From a virus: a DNA stretch of 35,418 bases. Of this stretch, positions 6,829-13,586 are shown one piece after another (within the stretch, counting starts at the first letter, position 1; each line of letters begins with the position of its first letter). Under the pieces are notes generated by a model. That model ran no database searches. It saw nothing but the letters and a program-made list of their open reading frames with translations, and was not told the DNA's origin. The position numbers and the translations under genes are program-made. Location: the IMG/VR virus record IMGVR_UViG_3300020471_000869, positions 1-35,418 of that record; one strand, given 5' to 3'.

Positions 6829-6830
6829 AT
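6802..6830 (+). promoter_or_regulatory. rightward early promoter (TTTACT-N17-TAAAAT)
   Basis: TTTACT (6802-6807), a 17-base spacer and TAAAAT (6825-6830) lie 28 bases before the DUF1376 ATG. The same TTTACT element, with spacing of 16-17, recurs before the genes at 7936 and 9177. The two arms TTTACTTT (6802-6809) and AAAGTAAA (6821-6828) are a perfect inverted repeat. Confidence 0.55.
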
Positions 6831-6840
6831 TTATTTTCAC
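6824..6840 (+). promoter_or_regulatory. candidate operator GTAAA-N7-TTCAC
   Basis: This near-palindrome has the same spacing as GTAAA-N7-TTTAC at 7866-7882 and 9106-9122. Here it overlaps the rightward -10 and the probable transcription start, while at the other two sites it covers the -35. It is a candidate binding site for the phage's Cro/CI-type regulator. Confidence 0.35.
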
Positions 6841-6857
6841 TCAATAATGGAGGGGTC

Positions 6858-7541
6858 ATGCATTACTACAAACATAATATTAAAGATTTTAATGCTCATA
6901 CGGCACATCTAACACGGTTAGAGAGGGACATATATCGCCAAATGATAGAAATGTACTATTTAACTGAGGAGCCTTTAATTGGTGATAAAGCCATTTTGTA
7001 CAGAAAATTAAGTATTAGAAATGAGGAGGAAAAAGAGGCAGCAGACCAGATACTAAAAGAATTTTTCAGTAATCATCCTAAATATGATTTCGATAAAAGG
7101 AATACTACTAAAAACTTTGGTGTCTATCATCATTCAAGATGTGATGAAGAAATAACAACCTATAGAAATCGTACCACTAAAGCGAAAGAAGCAGCAAAAA
7201 AGCGTTGGGATAGCAAAGGTAATGCGAACGCATTGCCAACCACTAACCATAAACCACTAACCATTAAAAAGATGGAAAAGCCAACCATTGCAGATGTTAT
7301 AGGTCATATTCAAGACCTAACTACACAACCACAAGCAACTGCTCAAGAATTTATTAATCACTACAATTCTGTAGGCTGGGTAGTTGGTAGAAATAAAACA
7401 CCTATGAAATGCTGGAAATCAAGCGCGACACAATGGGTTAATCGAAAAAAAGGATGGGAAGAAGATGAAAAGAATAGGCGAAATAAAACTGGACAAACTA
7501 AACAAGAAAAACGAGACGAAGCCCTCATACAACTTCAATGA
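6858..7541 (+). CDS. DUF1376-type phage replication protein, 227 aa
   Basis: Residues 1-100 match the DUF1376 pattern found in phage replication genes (MHYYKHNIKDFNAHTAHLTR, ERDIYRQMIEMYYLTEEPL). A Lys/Arg-rich linker follows, then a C-terminal module (AQEFINHYNSVGW ... PMKCWKSSATQWVNRK) seen in phage O-like initiators. It probably binds the phage origin and nucleates replication. GGAGGGG gives a strong ribosome site. It overlaps the next gene by 77 bases. It is the first gene of the rightward early region. Confidence 0.82.
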   Translation: MHYYKHNIKDFNAHTAHLTRLERDIYRQMIEMYYLTEEPLIGDKAILYRKLSIRNEEEKEAADQILKEFFSNHPKYDFDKRNTTKNFGVYHHSRCDEEITTYRNRTTKAKEAAKKRWDSKGNANALPTTNHKPLTIKKMEKPTIADVIGHIQDLTTQPQATAQEFINHYNSVGWVVGRNKTPMKCWKSSATQWVNRKKGWEEDEKNRRNKTGQTKQEKRDEALIQLQ

Positions 7542-7860
7542 GGGTGATTTTGCAAAGGGAATAAGAATTTTACAGTCGTACGGCATAATTCACTGGGAAT
7601 TAATGCAAAATGACCGCAGAACAATCGAATTTCAAACGTGGTATAGCGCAATAGCCTCTAAATACACCTCTGAGGCCTTTTTTAAGGCTGTTAAAGCGAT
7701 TGAAAAGCATAATGGGTATATGACACTAGGTAAATTAATTGAGTACTGTGAGGCGTCTAAACCGCTTAAATACGCAAAATTAGAGCACAACCCGAAAATA
7801 ATGGAAAAAAGTAAATTAAAACAAAAATTGGCGGAATTACGAAAACAGCTAAATATGTAA
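7465..7860 (+). CDS. possible lambda-P-like helicase-loader protein, 131 aa
   Basis: The central part (IEFQTWYSAIASKYTSEAFFKAVKAIEKHNGYMTLGKLIEYCEA) follows the pattern of lambda replication protein P: a Trp-centred helix, a T-x-E repeat helix, then an x-L-G-x-x-x-x-x-C-E end. The C-terminus is Lys-rich. Located right after a DUF1376 initiator and with no phage helicase or polymerase visible, it plausibly recruits host DnaB. Its ATG lies inside the initiator gene with a GGAAGAAG site. The similarity is weak, so P-like is an inference. Confidence 0.6.
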   Translation: MKRIGEIKLDKLNKKNETKPSYNFNEGDFAKGIRILQSYGIIHWELMQNDRRTIEFQTWYSAIASKYTSEAFFKAVKAIEKHNGYMTLGKLIEYCEASKPLKYAKLEHNPKIMEKSKLKQKLAELRKQLNM

Positions 7861-7865
7861 TAAAT

Positions 7866-7905
7866 GTAAAAAAATACTTTACTCCAAGGTGGAGCCAGTT
7901 ATTAT
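7866..7905 (+). promoter_or_regulatory. early promoter with operator-like palindrome
   Basis: GTAAA-N7-TTTAC (7866-7882) overlaps a -35 TTTACT (7878-7883). After 16 bases comes TATTAT (7900-7905), 31 bases before the ATG at 7936. A small inverted repeat CTCCA/TGGAG (7882-7894) lies in the spacer. The arrangement is repeated at 9106-9146, and both spacers contain GCCAG just before the -10. Confidence 0.55.
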
Positions 7906-7935
7906 GGCCATATCAACAATATAGGAGAAAATAAA

Positions 7936-8211
7936 ATGATACATAAATACTGGAACATGATAGTTGGCTCAGACATTTATCCACATGAAATTGTTAATGT
8001 AATTAGCGATAAAACTTTAGAGGTTAGGCGAATGGATGCCGAGCAGCTATCGGCAGCTTACGAAGAAAATCAAAAATGGAAATGTACCAGTAACCCAGAA
8101 GCAGCCATTTTTAGAATTAGAAAAAATAAAGATGGTTACTGGAGAGATTCATCAAAATGCACTTTCATAGAATCACAAACTCCTCGCAGACATCACGATT
8201 ATTCATTTTAA
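7936..8211 (+). CDS. hypothetical early protein, 91 aa
   Basis: A small basic protein ending in RRHHDYSF with no domain recognised. It has an AGGAGAA ribosome site and its own candidate promoter at 7866-7905, 31 bases upstream. It begins a run of small early genes typical of phage host-takeover regions. Confidence 0.7.
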   Translation: MIHKYWNMIVGSDIYPHEIVNVISDKTLEVRRMDAEQLSAAYEENQKWKCTSNPEAAIFRIRKNKDGYWRDSSKCTFIESQTPRRHHDYSF

Positions 8212-8254
8212 CTTTAAATTAAAGCACAAGGATGTGCATAGCCGGAAAGCAAAA

Positions 8255-8548
8255 ATGAAATACGAAATAATAGCCACTGGAAAGTACGATAAACATTTAA
8301 AGTTTAAACCTTGCCAGTATGAGCAAGTCATAACAGTTATGCTCAAATTGTTGGAATTAAAAAAAGACGATGATGAAGATGTTACGTTTTTTTTAAAAGG
8401 CAAAAAATCAACAGCCCGAGCACTTTTAAAGGCAGCTGAGGCTGATAAAAATGTTTATTGGGACAAAAAAAATAAAACGCATAAAAAAATATGGGTAAAC
8501 ACAGGTGTTACTGGTTTTGTTAAAAAGCCAGTATGGGTTCGGAAATAA
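8255..8548 (+). CDS. hypothetical basic protein, 97 aa
   Basis: A Lys-rich protein (many KK pairs) with an acidic run DDDED in the middle and no recognised motif. ATG 8255 has GGAAAG upstream; an in-frame GTG at 8234 has poorer spacing. It lies in the early small-gene cluster. High charge suggests nucleic-acid or protein binding, but that is only a guess. Confidence 0.65.
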   Translation: MKYEIIATGKYDKHLKFKPCQYEQVITVMLKLLELKKDDDEDVTFFLKGKKSTARALLKAAEADKNVYWDKKNKTHKKIWVNTGVTGFVKKPVWVRK

Positions 8549-8581
8549 ACTATATAGGAAATAAAAAAAAGGAGAATGATG

Positions 8582-8806
8582 ATGAGTAAAGATAAAAAAT
8601 ACCTAGTATGGGTAGACATAAAAGCAACATTAACGCTGGAGGTTAAAGCTGAAAGGTTGCACGAAGCAAGAACGAAGGCCGAAAAATTAGCGAAAGAGCA
8701 TCTGGCTATATATTCGCTAGACGAACAATTTCCCAAAGACCTCAAAGCCCTTATTTCTCATGCTTCTTACTATGCGAGTGGAGGGGAAGAAATCGAGGCA
8801 AACTAA
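8582..8806 (+). CDS. hypothetical small protein, 74 aa
   Basis: Three consecutive ATG codons occur at 8576-8584; AGGAG is best spaced for the one at 8582. The protein starts with a beta-like segment (KYLVWVDIKATLTLEVKA) and continues as a charged helix, like small phage proteins of the ferredoxin-like kind. No specific family is recognised. Confidence 0.65.
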   Translation: MSKDKKYLVWVDIKATLTLEVKAERLHEARTKAEKLAKEHLAIYSLDEQFPKDLKALISHASYYASGGEEIEAN

Positions 8807-8824
8807 CGAAACGATAGGAGAACT

Positions 8825-9082
8825 ATGATGATTTGGATTAAAAAAAGAAAAAATTACTGCGATGTTTTTAACTCGATACCGCGAGAAGAGGTTAATGCCA
8901 TTCTGGACGAAGTACAAGGAGCAAAAGAAATTCCTTTTGTACGACTAAGTAAAAGCCATATATTTATCAACGCCATCTCTGTACCAGACACTACTAAGAA
9001 AACAGATTATAAATTTGATGTAGAGGAATACAGGGAAGATGACCTTAGACCATTAACCTCACGAGATTTAAACCCTATATGA
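8825..9082 (+). CDS. hypothetical protein, 85 aa
   Basis: It starts with a basic segment (MMIWIKKRKNYC), has mixed charged residues, and ends with RPLTSRDLNPI. An AGGAG lies 4 bases before the ATG. It follows the previous gene by 18 bases and ends before the promoter at 9106. No domain is recognised. Confidence 0.65.
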   Translation: MMIWIKKRKNYCDVFNSIPREEVNAILDEVQGAKEIPFVRLSKSHIFINAISVPDTTKKTDYKFDVEEYREDDLRPLTSRDLNPI

Positions 9083-9105
9083 GAGAATCATAAGGCAAAT
9101 TAATT

Positions 9106-9146
9106 GTAAAAATAAATTTTACTTTTACAAAAAAGCCAGAGATAAT
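9106..9146 (+). promoter_or_regulatory. early promoter with operator-like palindrome (second copy)
   Basis: GTAAA-N7-TTTAC (9106-9122) overlaps -35 TTTACT (9118-9123); a 17-base spacer leads to GATAAT (9141-9146), 31 bases before the ATG at 9177. The layout is nearly identical to that at 7866-7905 although the flanking genes are unrelated, which argues for function. Confidence 0.55.
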
Positions 9147-9176
9147 GGTTACATCATAAATTAATAGGAGAAAATT

Positions 9177-9554
9177 ATGTTTTTAGGTAAAAATGATGGT
9201 GAAATGCCTTGTATAGCTAGCGAGCTAGAAAAAAAGCACGATTCAGAGACATATCTTAGCCCTGAGGAGCAAGCAAGAATCGAAGAAGAAAAAATAGATA
9301 TGAAAGTAGAAATAGCTGCTAATTGGTTAAGCGGTGAAGAAGGAAGAACATGGGAGGCTATCGGGCCAGATGGAGTAAACGAAGAAACTACCTCGATAGA
9401 TGATATAGAAAATTACATTTTAGAAAAAATCAAAGCACTTCAAAACGCCACAGACGATACACAAAAATTTTTAATATATACAGACATTGGCAAAATACTC
9501 GCAGAGCAAGCTATTGAATATGGATTTAAAGCTAACGAAAACGAGGTTTGGTAA
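9177..9554 (+). CDS. hypothetical acidic protein, 125 aa
   Basis: A strongly acidic helical protein (EKKHDSETYLSPEEQARIEEEK ... DDIENYILEKIKALQNATDD). AGGAGAAAATT before the ATG is a good ribosome site, and its promoter is at 9106-9146. No motif is recognised. Small acidic early phage proteins are sometimes DNA mimics or host inhibitors, but nothing here shows that. Confidence 0.7.
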   Translation: MFLGKNDGEMPCIASELEKKHDSETYLSPEEQARIEEEKIDMKVEIAANWLSGEEGRTWEAIGPDGVNEETTSIDDIENYILEKIKALQNATDDTQKFLIYTDIGKILAEQAIEYGFKANENEVW

Positions 9555-9559
9555 TTTAA

Positions 9560-9721
9560 ATGAAAATAATAACTTTATTACTATTACTGGTTGGTTTCGC
9601 ACTAGCCAGTAATATGGATTTAAATGACGAATTACAGGCAGAAGCAATATATATAGATAATTATTGCAATGGTTACTGGCCTGATTACAAAAATCTAAAA
9701 CCAGATTGCAAAGGAAAATAA
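9560..9721 (+). CDS. small secreted protein, 53 aa
   Basis: MKIITLLLLLVGFALAS is a clear signal peptide with likely cleavage after ALA. The mature part is about 37 residues with two cysteines (NYCNGYW and KPDCKGK) that could pair in the periplasm. There is no close ribosome site, so translation is probably coupled to the gene ending 6 bases upstream. Its stop overlaps the next start (TAATG). A secreted early phage peptide could act in superinfection exclusion; that is only a hypothesis. Confidence 0.6.
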   Translation: MKIITLLLLLVGFALASNMDLNDELQAEAIYIDNYCNGYWPDYKNLKPDCKGK

Positions 9722-10035
9722 TGTTAAAAAATCAATTTAATAAAATAGATATACCGCATAATCAAGATGAGGCTAATGAGTTATATGCAGAATTAGACCA
9801 TAAAATGGCAGATGAAAATATTTTTGAAGATGGTGAAGTAGATTACACACAAGCAAGCAAAACCTTTAACAAACATTTAAAAATTGCTAAAGAAATTAAT
9901 GAACTAACTGGTTTCGAGCCTACTATAGGCACAGAAAATGTATTTTTTGAAGGAAAATTTGCAAAACCAATGGAACATTCTTTTTTAAAATATAGCCCTC
10001 AAATATTAGAAAAAATAATGAAAGGAGAACAATGA
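9721..10035 (+). CDS. hypothetical protein, 104 aa
   Basis: An acidic, mostly helical protein with no recognised motif. I choose ATG 9721 (AAGGAAAATA upstream and TAATG overlap) over an in-frame TTG at 9706. It ends within the ATG of the next gene, so the genes are coupled. Confidence 0.7.
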   Translation: MLKNQFNKIDIPHNQDEANELYAELDHKMADENIFEDGEVDYTQASKTFNKHLKIAKEINELTGFEPTIGTENVFFEGKFAKPMEHSFLKYSPQILEKIMKGEQ

Positions 10036-10334
10036 TGGAATCTAACATTCCTTACTACGAGGAAAGAATAAAAGATATGATAGCCAAAATAATAAACAAC
10101 CTAGCTTTTACAACAGGTAGGGAAATATATCTTGAATGGCATAAGTCTAATGATGGCCATAATGTTTATTTTAATGGAGAGGTAGGTTCGCATAATGGTG
10201 TTTTGCCTTACCATGTACCCTCACATAGAGAGTTGTTTGTTGGTTTGCAATACTATAACAAAGCACTGGAACACGTTTATAAACTACGCACTTGGAATAA
10301 CAAATTAGCTATTGGGGAAAACAATGATGAATAG
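10032..10334 (+). CDS. hypothetical protein, 100 aa
   Basis: A small protein with aromatic-rich stretches (YLEWHKSNDGHNVYFNG, ELFVGLQYYNKALEHVYKLRTW) and no recognised domain. GGAG precedes the ATG pair. It overlaps both neighbours (4 bases upstream, 11 downstream), consistent with an operon. Confidence 0.68.
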   Translation: MMESNIPYYEERIKDMIAKIINNLAFTTGREIYLEWHKSNDGHNVYFNGEVGSHNGVLPYHVPSHRELFVGLQYYNKALEHVYKLRTWNNKLAIGENNDE

Positions 10335-10794
10335 TCGTGATAGGAAAATAATAGAGGATACGTTTGGAGATTCAGACAAATGGCTACCAAAATGGCATAA
10401 GTTTGATAATGAAAACCCAGAAATTTATCAGCTATTTGAAACAGTTACACACAGTTTGTTTAAGGATGGAAAAATAACAAACATACACCCAATAGTAGTT
10501 TTTTCAGTTGTTATTAACGAAGTCATCTTAGGTAAAAAATCGCCAGAGGCCAGAGATAAATTCAAAAATGGCAAATATGACAAATTCTTTAGTGCAGAAA
10601 ATCATGGCTACATGCCACACACACCGCTGTTAGTGTGCTTAGTAAGCAAATGGCGCAAACATAACCCAAAATACAAAAACCATATAATAATGTTGGGAGC
10701 CGAAGAATTAATTAGGACATTTGATTTAACATTAGAAGAAATACAAAAAAATAATAAAAAATTAGATGAGTTAGCAAATTTAACTATTCAATAA
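10324..10794 (+). CDS. hypothetical protein, 156 aa
   Basis: A mixed alpha-helical protein with a hydrophobic central helix (IHPIVVFSVVINEVILG) and a Lys/Glu-rich C-terminus. ATG 10324 is preceded by GGGGAAAA, better than the in-frame TTG at 10312. I do not recognise it. It lies in the early cluster before a winged-helix protein. Confidence 0.68.
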   Translation: MMNSRDRKIIEDTFGDSDKWLPKWHKFDNENPEIYQLFETVTHSLFKDGKITNIHPIVVFSVVINEVILGKKSPEARDKFKNGKYDKFFSAENHGYMPHTPLLVCLVSKWRKHNPKYKNHIIMLGAEELIRTFDLTLEEIQKNNKKLDELANLTIQ

Positions 10795-10812
10795 ACTAAA
10801 ATGGGGAAAATT

Positions 10813-11124
10813 ATGAGCTATTACAAAACAGAAGCATTTAATAAAATATTTAGAACGACAGACCCAGAAACAAGCCGACAAGCAGCAATAATAGCACCAG
10901 TTGAAAACTTGCGTCAGAAAGTATTAACAATGATACAGGAAGCAGGTGAAGTAGGAATTACAGCGAAAGAAATGCAACGTAAATGTCCAGAATTGACAGG
11001 CGGTAGCATATCGTCTAGGCCTAAAGAATTAGAAAGAGAGGGTAAAGTATTCTACAGAGGCGATAAAAGAGATGGTGCTAGGGTGATACGCTCTAAGCAT
11101 TGGAAACCGAAATTAATGTATTAA
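10813..11124 (+). CDS. winged-helix DNA-binding protein, 103 aa
   Basis: The N-terminal DPETSRQAA segment followed by LRQKVLTMIQEAGEVGITAKEM, then GGSISSRPKELEREGKVFYRG and a basic wing, matches small phage winged-helix proteins. The recognition helix would include SISSRPKELE. It could regulate the next operon, which starts 55 bases downstream. ATG 10813 with GGGGAAAATT is preferred; ATG 10801 lies upstream of that site. Confidence 0.7.
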   Translation: MSYYKTEAFNKIFRTTDPETSRQAAIIAPVENLRQKVLTMIQEAGEVGITAKEMQRKCPELTGGSISSRPKELEREGKVFYRGDKRDGARVIRSKHWKPKLMY

Positions 11125-11125
11125 C

Positions 11126-11155
11126 TAGACGTTGAAATATAAGTGATGGCATAAT
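11126..11155 (+). promoter_or_regulatory. weak promoter candidate upstream of the ParB/TAGT/terminase operon
   Basis: TAGACG (11126-11131), 18 bases, CATAAT (11150-11155) lie 24 bases before the ATG. The match is weak and lacks the GTAAA/TTTAC elements of the early promoters, so it may belong to a different expression class. No terminator separates it from the preceding gene. Confidence 0.3.
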
Positions 11156-11179
11156 GTCCACACCTTTACGGAGGGCATT

Positions 11180-11932
11180 ATGCTAGAACTAACTTACCGA
11201 GCTATTAATACGCTCACACCCTACAGTAATAACTCACGCACGCATACCAATAAACAAATCAAGCAAATAGCTGATTCTATTGAAGAATTTGGATTTACAA
11301 ATCCTATTCTCGTAGATGAAAACGATGGTGTAATAGCAGGTCATGGGCGCATCGAGGCGGCTAAAATGCTTAATATTGAAGAAGTGCCTACAATTACGTT
11401 AGAAAATCTATCAGACGAACAAAAAGCAGCTTATGTTATAGCGGATAACAAACTGGCTCTGAATGCAGGATGGGATGAAGATAAATTACAACTGGAGTTA
11501 TTGCGATTACAAGAATTAGACTTTGATATTTCGTTAACTGGTTTCGATTTAAAAGAATTAGAAAAAATTACAGATGAAAATAAATACACCAAAAAGGTCG
11601 ATATACCAGTATATGAACCTACAGACGAAAAACCAGAAATTGGTGAATTATATGATATAGCCAAATGCCAAGAATTATTGCAACAAATTAATGGTGCAGA
11701 TATAAGCGCAGAGGAAAAAATATTTTTAACAGCGGCAGCTTACAGGCACGTGAGTTTTCATTTTGAAAATATTGCCAATTTTTATGCTCATAGTAATAAA
11801 GACATACAAGAACTAATGGAAAATAGTGCGTTGGTGATTATTGATTTTGATAAAGCCATTGAGCAAGGTTACGTTACATTAAGCGATAAAATTAGCGACC
11901 AATATACAAAGGATTATCCAGATGAGGGATGA
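11180..11932 (+). CDS. ParB-like N-terminal domain protein with extra C-terminal domain, 250 aa
   Basis: Residues 1-130 form a ParB/Srx-like domain: NSRTHTNKQIKQIADSIEEFG, then the signature VIAGHGRIEAAKMLN (51-65), VPTITLENLSDEQKAAYVIADNKLAL and SLTGFDLKEL. In many phages this domain is fused to DNA methyltransferases; here it is not. After a linker (KKVDIPVYEPTDEKPEIGELYD) comes a separate helical domain (about 160-235) ending ALVIIDFDKAIEQGYVTLSD, which I cannot name. GGAGG gives a strong ribosome site. It overlaps the glycosyltransferase gene by 11 bases, so a shared DNA-modification role is likely but inferred. Confidence 0.85.
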   Translation: MLELTYRAINTLTPYSNNSRTHTNKQIKQIADSIEEFGFTNPILVDENDGVIAGHGRIEAAKMLNIEEVPTITLENLSDEQKAAYVIADNKLALNAGWDEDKLQLELLRLQELDFDISLTGFDLKELEKITDENKYTKKVDIPVYEPTDEKPEIGELYDIAKCQELLQQINGADISAEEKIFLTAAAYRHVSFHFENIANFYAHSNKDIQELMENSALVIIDFDKAIEQGYVTLSDKISDQYTKDYPDEG

Positions 11933-12785
11933 TTTTGCAGCTTTTATATTAACGCACGGTAGAGCTGACAATGTCATAACGTATAATACGCTTAGAAAAC
12001 AAGGATATACAGGTAAAATAATTTTATTAATAGATAACGAAGATGCACAAATTGATGAATATAAGCGTAAATATGGTGACGAAGTATTTGTATTTGATAA
12101 ACAAAAAGCCATAGATATTACGGATAGTGGTGATAATTTTAAAAAACGTAATTCGGTGGTATATGCCAGAAACTATAATTTTGTTGTTGCAAAAGAATTA
12201 GGGTATAAATATTTTTTACAATTAGATGACGATTATAGTGCTTTTAGATATACCTTTGATAATTACCGTAATTACATCACGCGCAGCATATTAATTAAAA
12301 ATTTGGATAACATTATCAAATATATGCTCGAATTTTATATAGATAGTGGTGCTAAAACAATTGCCATGTCGCAAGGCGGTGATTTCATAGGCGGTGAAGG
12401 GTCTAAGGTAGCAAGTTTAGAAAGAGAGGGAAAATTTAGTCGTAAGGTAATGAATAGTTTTTTTTGTAGTACCGATAGACCTTTTAAATTTGCAGGTAGA
12501 ATAAACGAAGATGTAAATGCGTATACAGAGCTAGGCAACAAAGGCGATTTATTTATAACTGTACCGAGAATACGGTTAGAACAAATACAAACCCAAGCTA
12601 ATGCAGGAGGTTTAACAGACATATATTTGGATTTAGGAACATATATAAAAAGTTTCTATAGTGTTATGTATTCGCCATCCTGTGTAAAAATTAACGAAAT
12701 GGGTGTATCAAATAAACGATTGCATCACATGGTTAAGTGGAAATATACCTGCCCTCAAGTTATATCAGCCGATTATAGAAAATAA
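11922..12785 (+). CDS. TET-associated-type glycosyltransferase (TAGT), 287 aa
   Basis: A GT-A-like glycosyltransferase. It opens with FAAFILTHGRADNVITYNTLRK, has the metal-binding motif LQLDDDYSAF (Asp102-104), a GRINEDVNAY motif with Glu196-Asp197, and a HHMVKW segment (His268-269) near the C-terminus. This combination fits the TAGT family described by Iyer, Aravind and colleagues in phages that decorate oxidised bases in DNA. It would transfer a sugar or related group to a modified base. No TET/JBP oxygenase is seen in the window. It is transcribed between the ParB-like gene and a TagD-like nucleotidyltransferase. The family is recalled from pattern, not from a search. Confidence 0.75.
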   Translation: MRDDFAAFILTHGRADNVITYNTLRKQGYTGKIILLIDNEDAQIDEYKRKYGDEVFVFDKQKAIDITDSGDNFKKRNSVVYARNYNFVVAKELGYKYFLQLDDDYSAFRYTFDNYRNYITRSILIKNLDNIIKYMLEFYIDSGAKTIAMSQGGDFIGGEGSKVASLEREGKFSRKVMNSFFCSTDRPFKFAGRINEDVNAYTELGNKGDLFITVPRIRLEQIQTQANAGGLTDIYLDLGTYIKSFYSVMYSPSCVKINEMGVSNKRLHHMVKWKYTCPQVISADYRK

Positions 12786-12787
12786 AA

Positions 12788-13201
12788 ATGCATAAAATAG
12801 GAATTGTGGCATCTTGTTTTGATTTATTACACGCTGGGCATTTATTAATGCTTGCAGAAGCAAAAAACAACTGCAATAAATTAATATGTTGTTTGCAAAG
12901 CGACCCAACAATAGATAGACCTGAAAAAAATAAACCCATACAAACTATTGTCGAAAGATACATACAGCTCAGAGGAACAAAATATTGCGATGAAATAATA
13001 CCCTATTCCACAGAAGCCGATTTATACAATATTTTAGTCTCTTATAATATTGATATACGATTTTTAGGTGAAGATTATAAAAGCAAGAAAGAATACACAG
13101 GAAGTGATTTAAAAATACCAATACATTTTGTAAAACGACAACACAATTATTCAACCACAAATATACGAAATGAGGTTATAAAAAGGCATGAAAAAAGGTA
13201 A
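12788..13201 (+). CDS. TagD-like (glycerol-3-phosphate cytidylyltransferase-like) nucleotidyltransferase, 137 aa
   Basis: A complete small nucleotidyltransferase fold. It has VASCFDLLHAGHLLML with the HxGH signature (His15, His18), ERYIQLRGTKYCDEIIPY, FLGEDYK and a C-terminal YSTTNIRNEV matching the ISTTxIK motif of TagD. The family joins a nucleotide (usually CMP) to a phosphorylated alcohol or sugar, giving an activated donor. It begins 2 bases after the glycosyltransferase and overlaps the small terminase gene by 14 bases. The obvious inference is that it makes the donor for the TAGT enzyme, although a role in envelope polymer metabolism is possible. Confidence 0.85.
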   Translation: MHKIGIVASCFDLLHAGHLLMLAEAKNNCNKLICCLQSDPTIDRPEKNKPIQTIVERYIQLRGTKYCDEIIPYSTEADLYNILVSYNIDIRFLGEDYKSKKEYTGSDLKIPIHFVKRQHNYSTTNIRNEVIKRHEKR

Positions 13202-13586
13202 TCAAGGCGAGGGTGGCGGTAGGCCTCCTATACAATTAACTAACGACCAATTAGATACTATTGGTAAGTTAGCGCCTTACCTTACTGTAGAGCAATTAGC
13301 AGGTGTGCTTAAAATAAGCCGTAAAACATTTTTTAACCTTATGGAACGAGATGAGGAAGTTTTTACACTCTATAAAAAAGCAAAAGGTGAAGCAATAGCA
13401 AGTGTAGCCAATAATTTAGTGTTACAAGCACAAAATGGTAATACGAGTGCAGCTATATTTTATTTAAAGACACAAGCAGGCTGGAAAGAGACAGACAGGC
13501 ACGAAATAGTAGGTGATGAAGAACAACCATTCGTGTGGAAAATACAAGTTATGAATCCTGCTAAAGAAATAGAGAGTAATCAGTGA
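13188..13586 (+). CDS. terS: terminase small subunit-like protein, 132 aa
   Basis: The N-terminus is Gly-rich and basic (KKGNQGEGGGRPP). A helix-turn-helix follows (LTVEQLAGVLKISRKTFFNLMERDEEV). The segment AIASVANNLVLQAQNGNTSAAIFYLKTQAGWKE is typical of small terminase-type proteins that recognise the packaging site. It overlaps the nucleotidyltransferase gene and the next gene (4 bases), placing packaging in the modification operon. Confidence is from motif and position before the large terminase. Confidence 0.8.
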   Translation: MKKGNQGEGGGRPPIQLTNDQLDTIGKLAPYLTVEQLAGVLKISRKTFFNLMERDEEVFTLYKKAKGEAIASVANNLVLQAQNGNTSAAIFYLKTQAGWKETDRHEIVGDEEQPFVWKIQVMNPAKEIESNQ

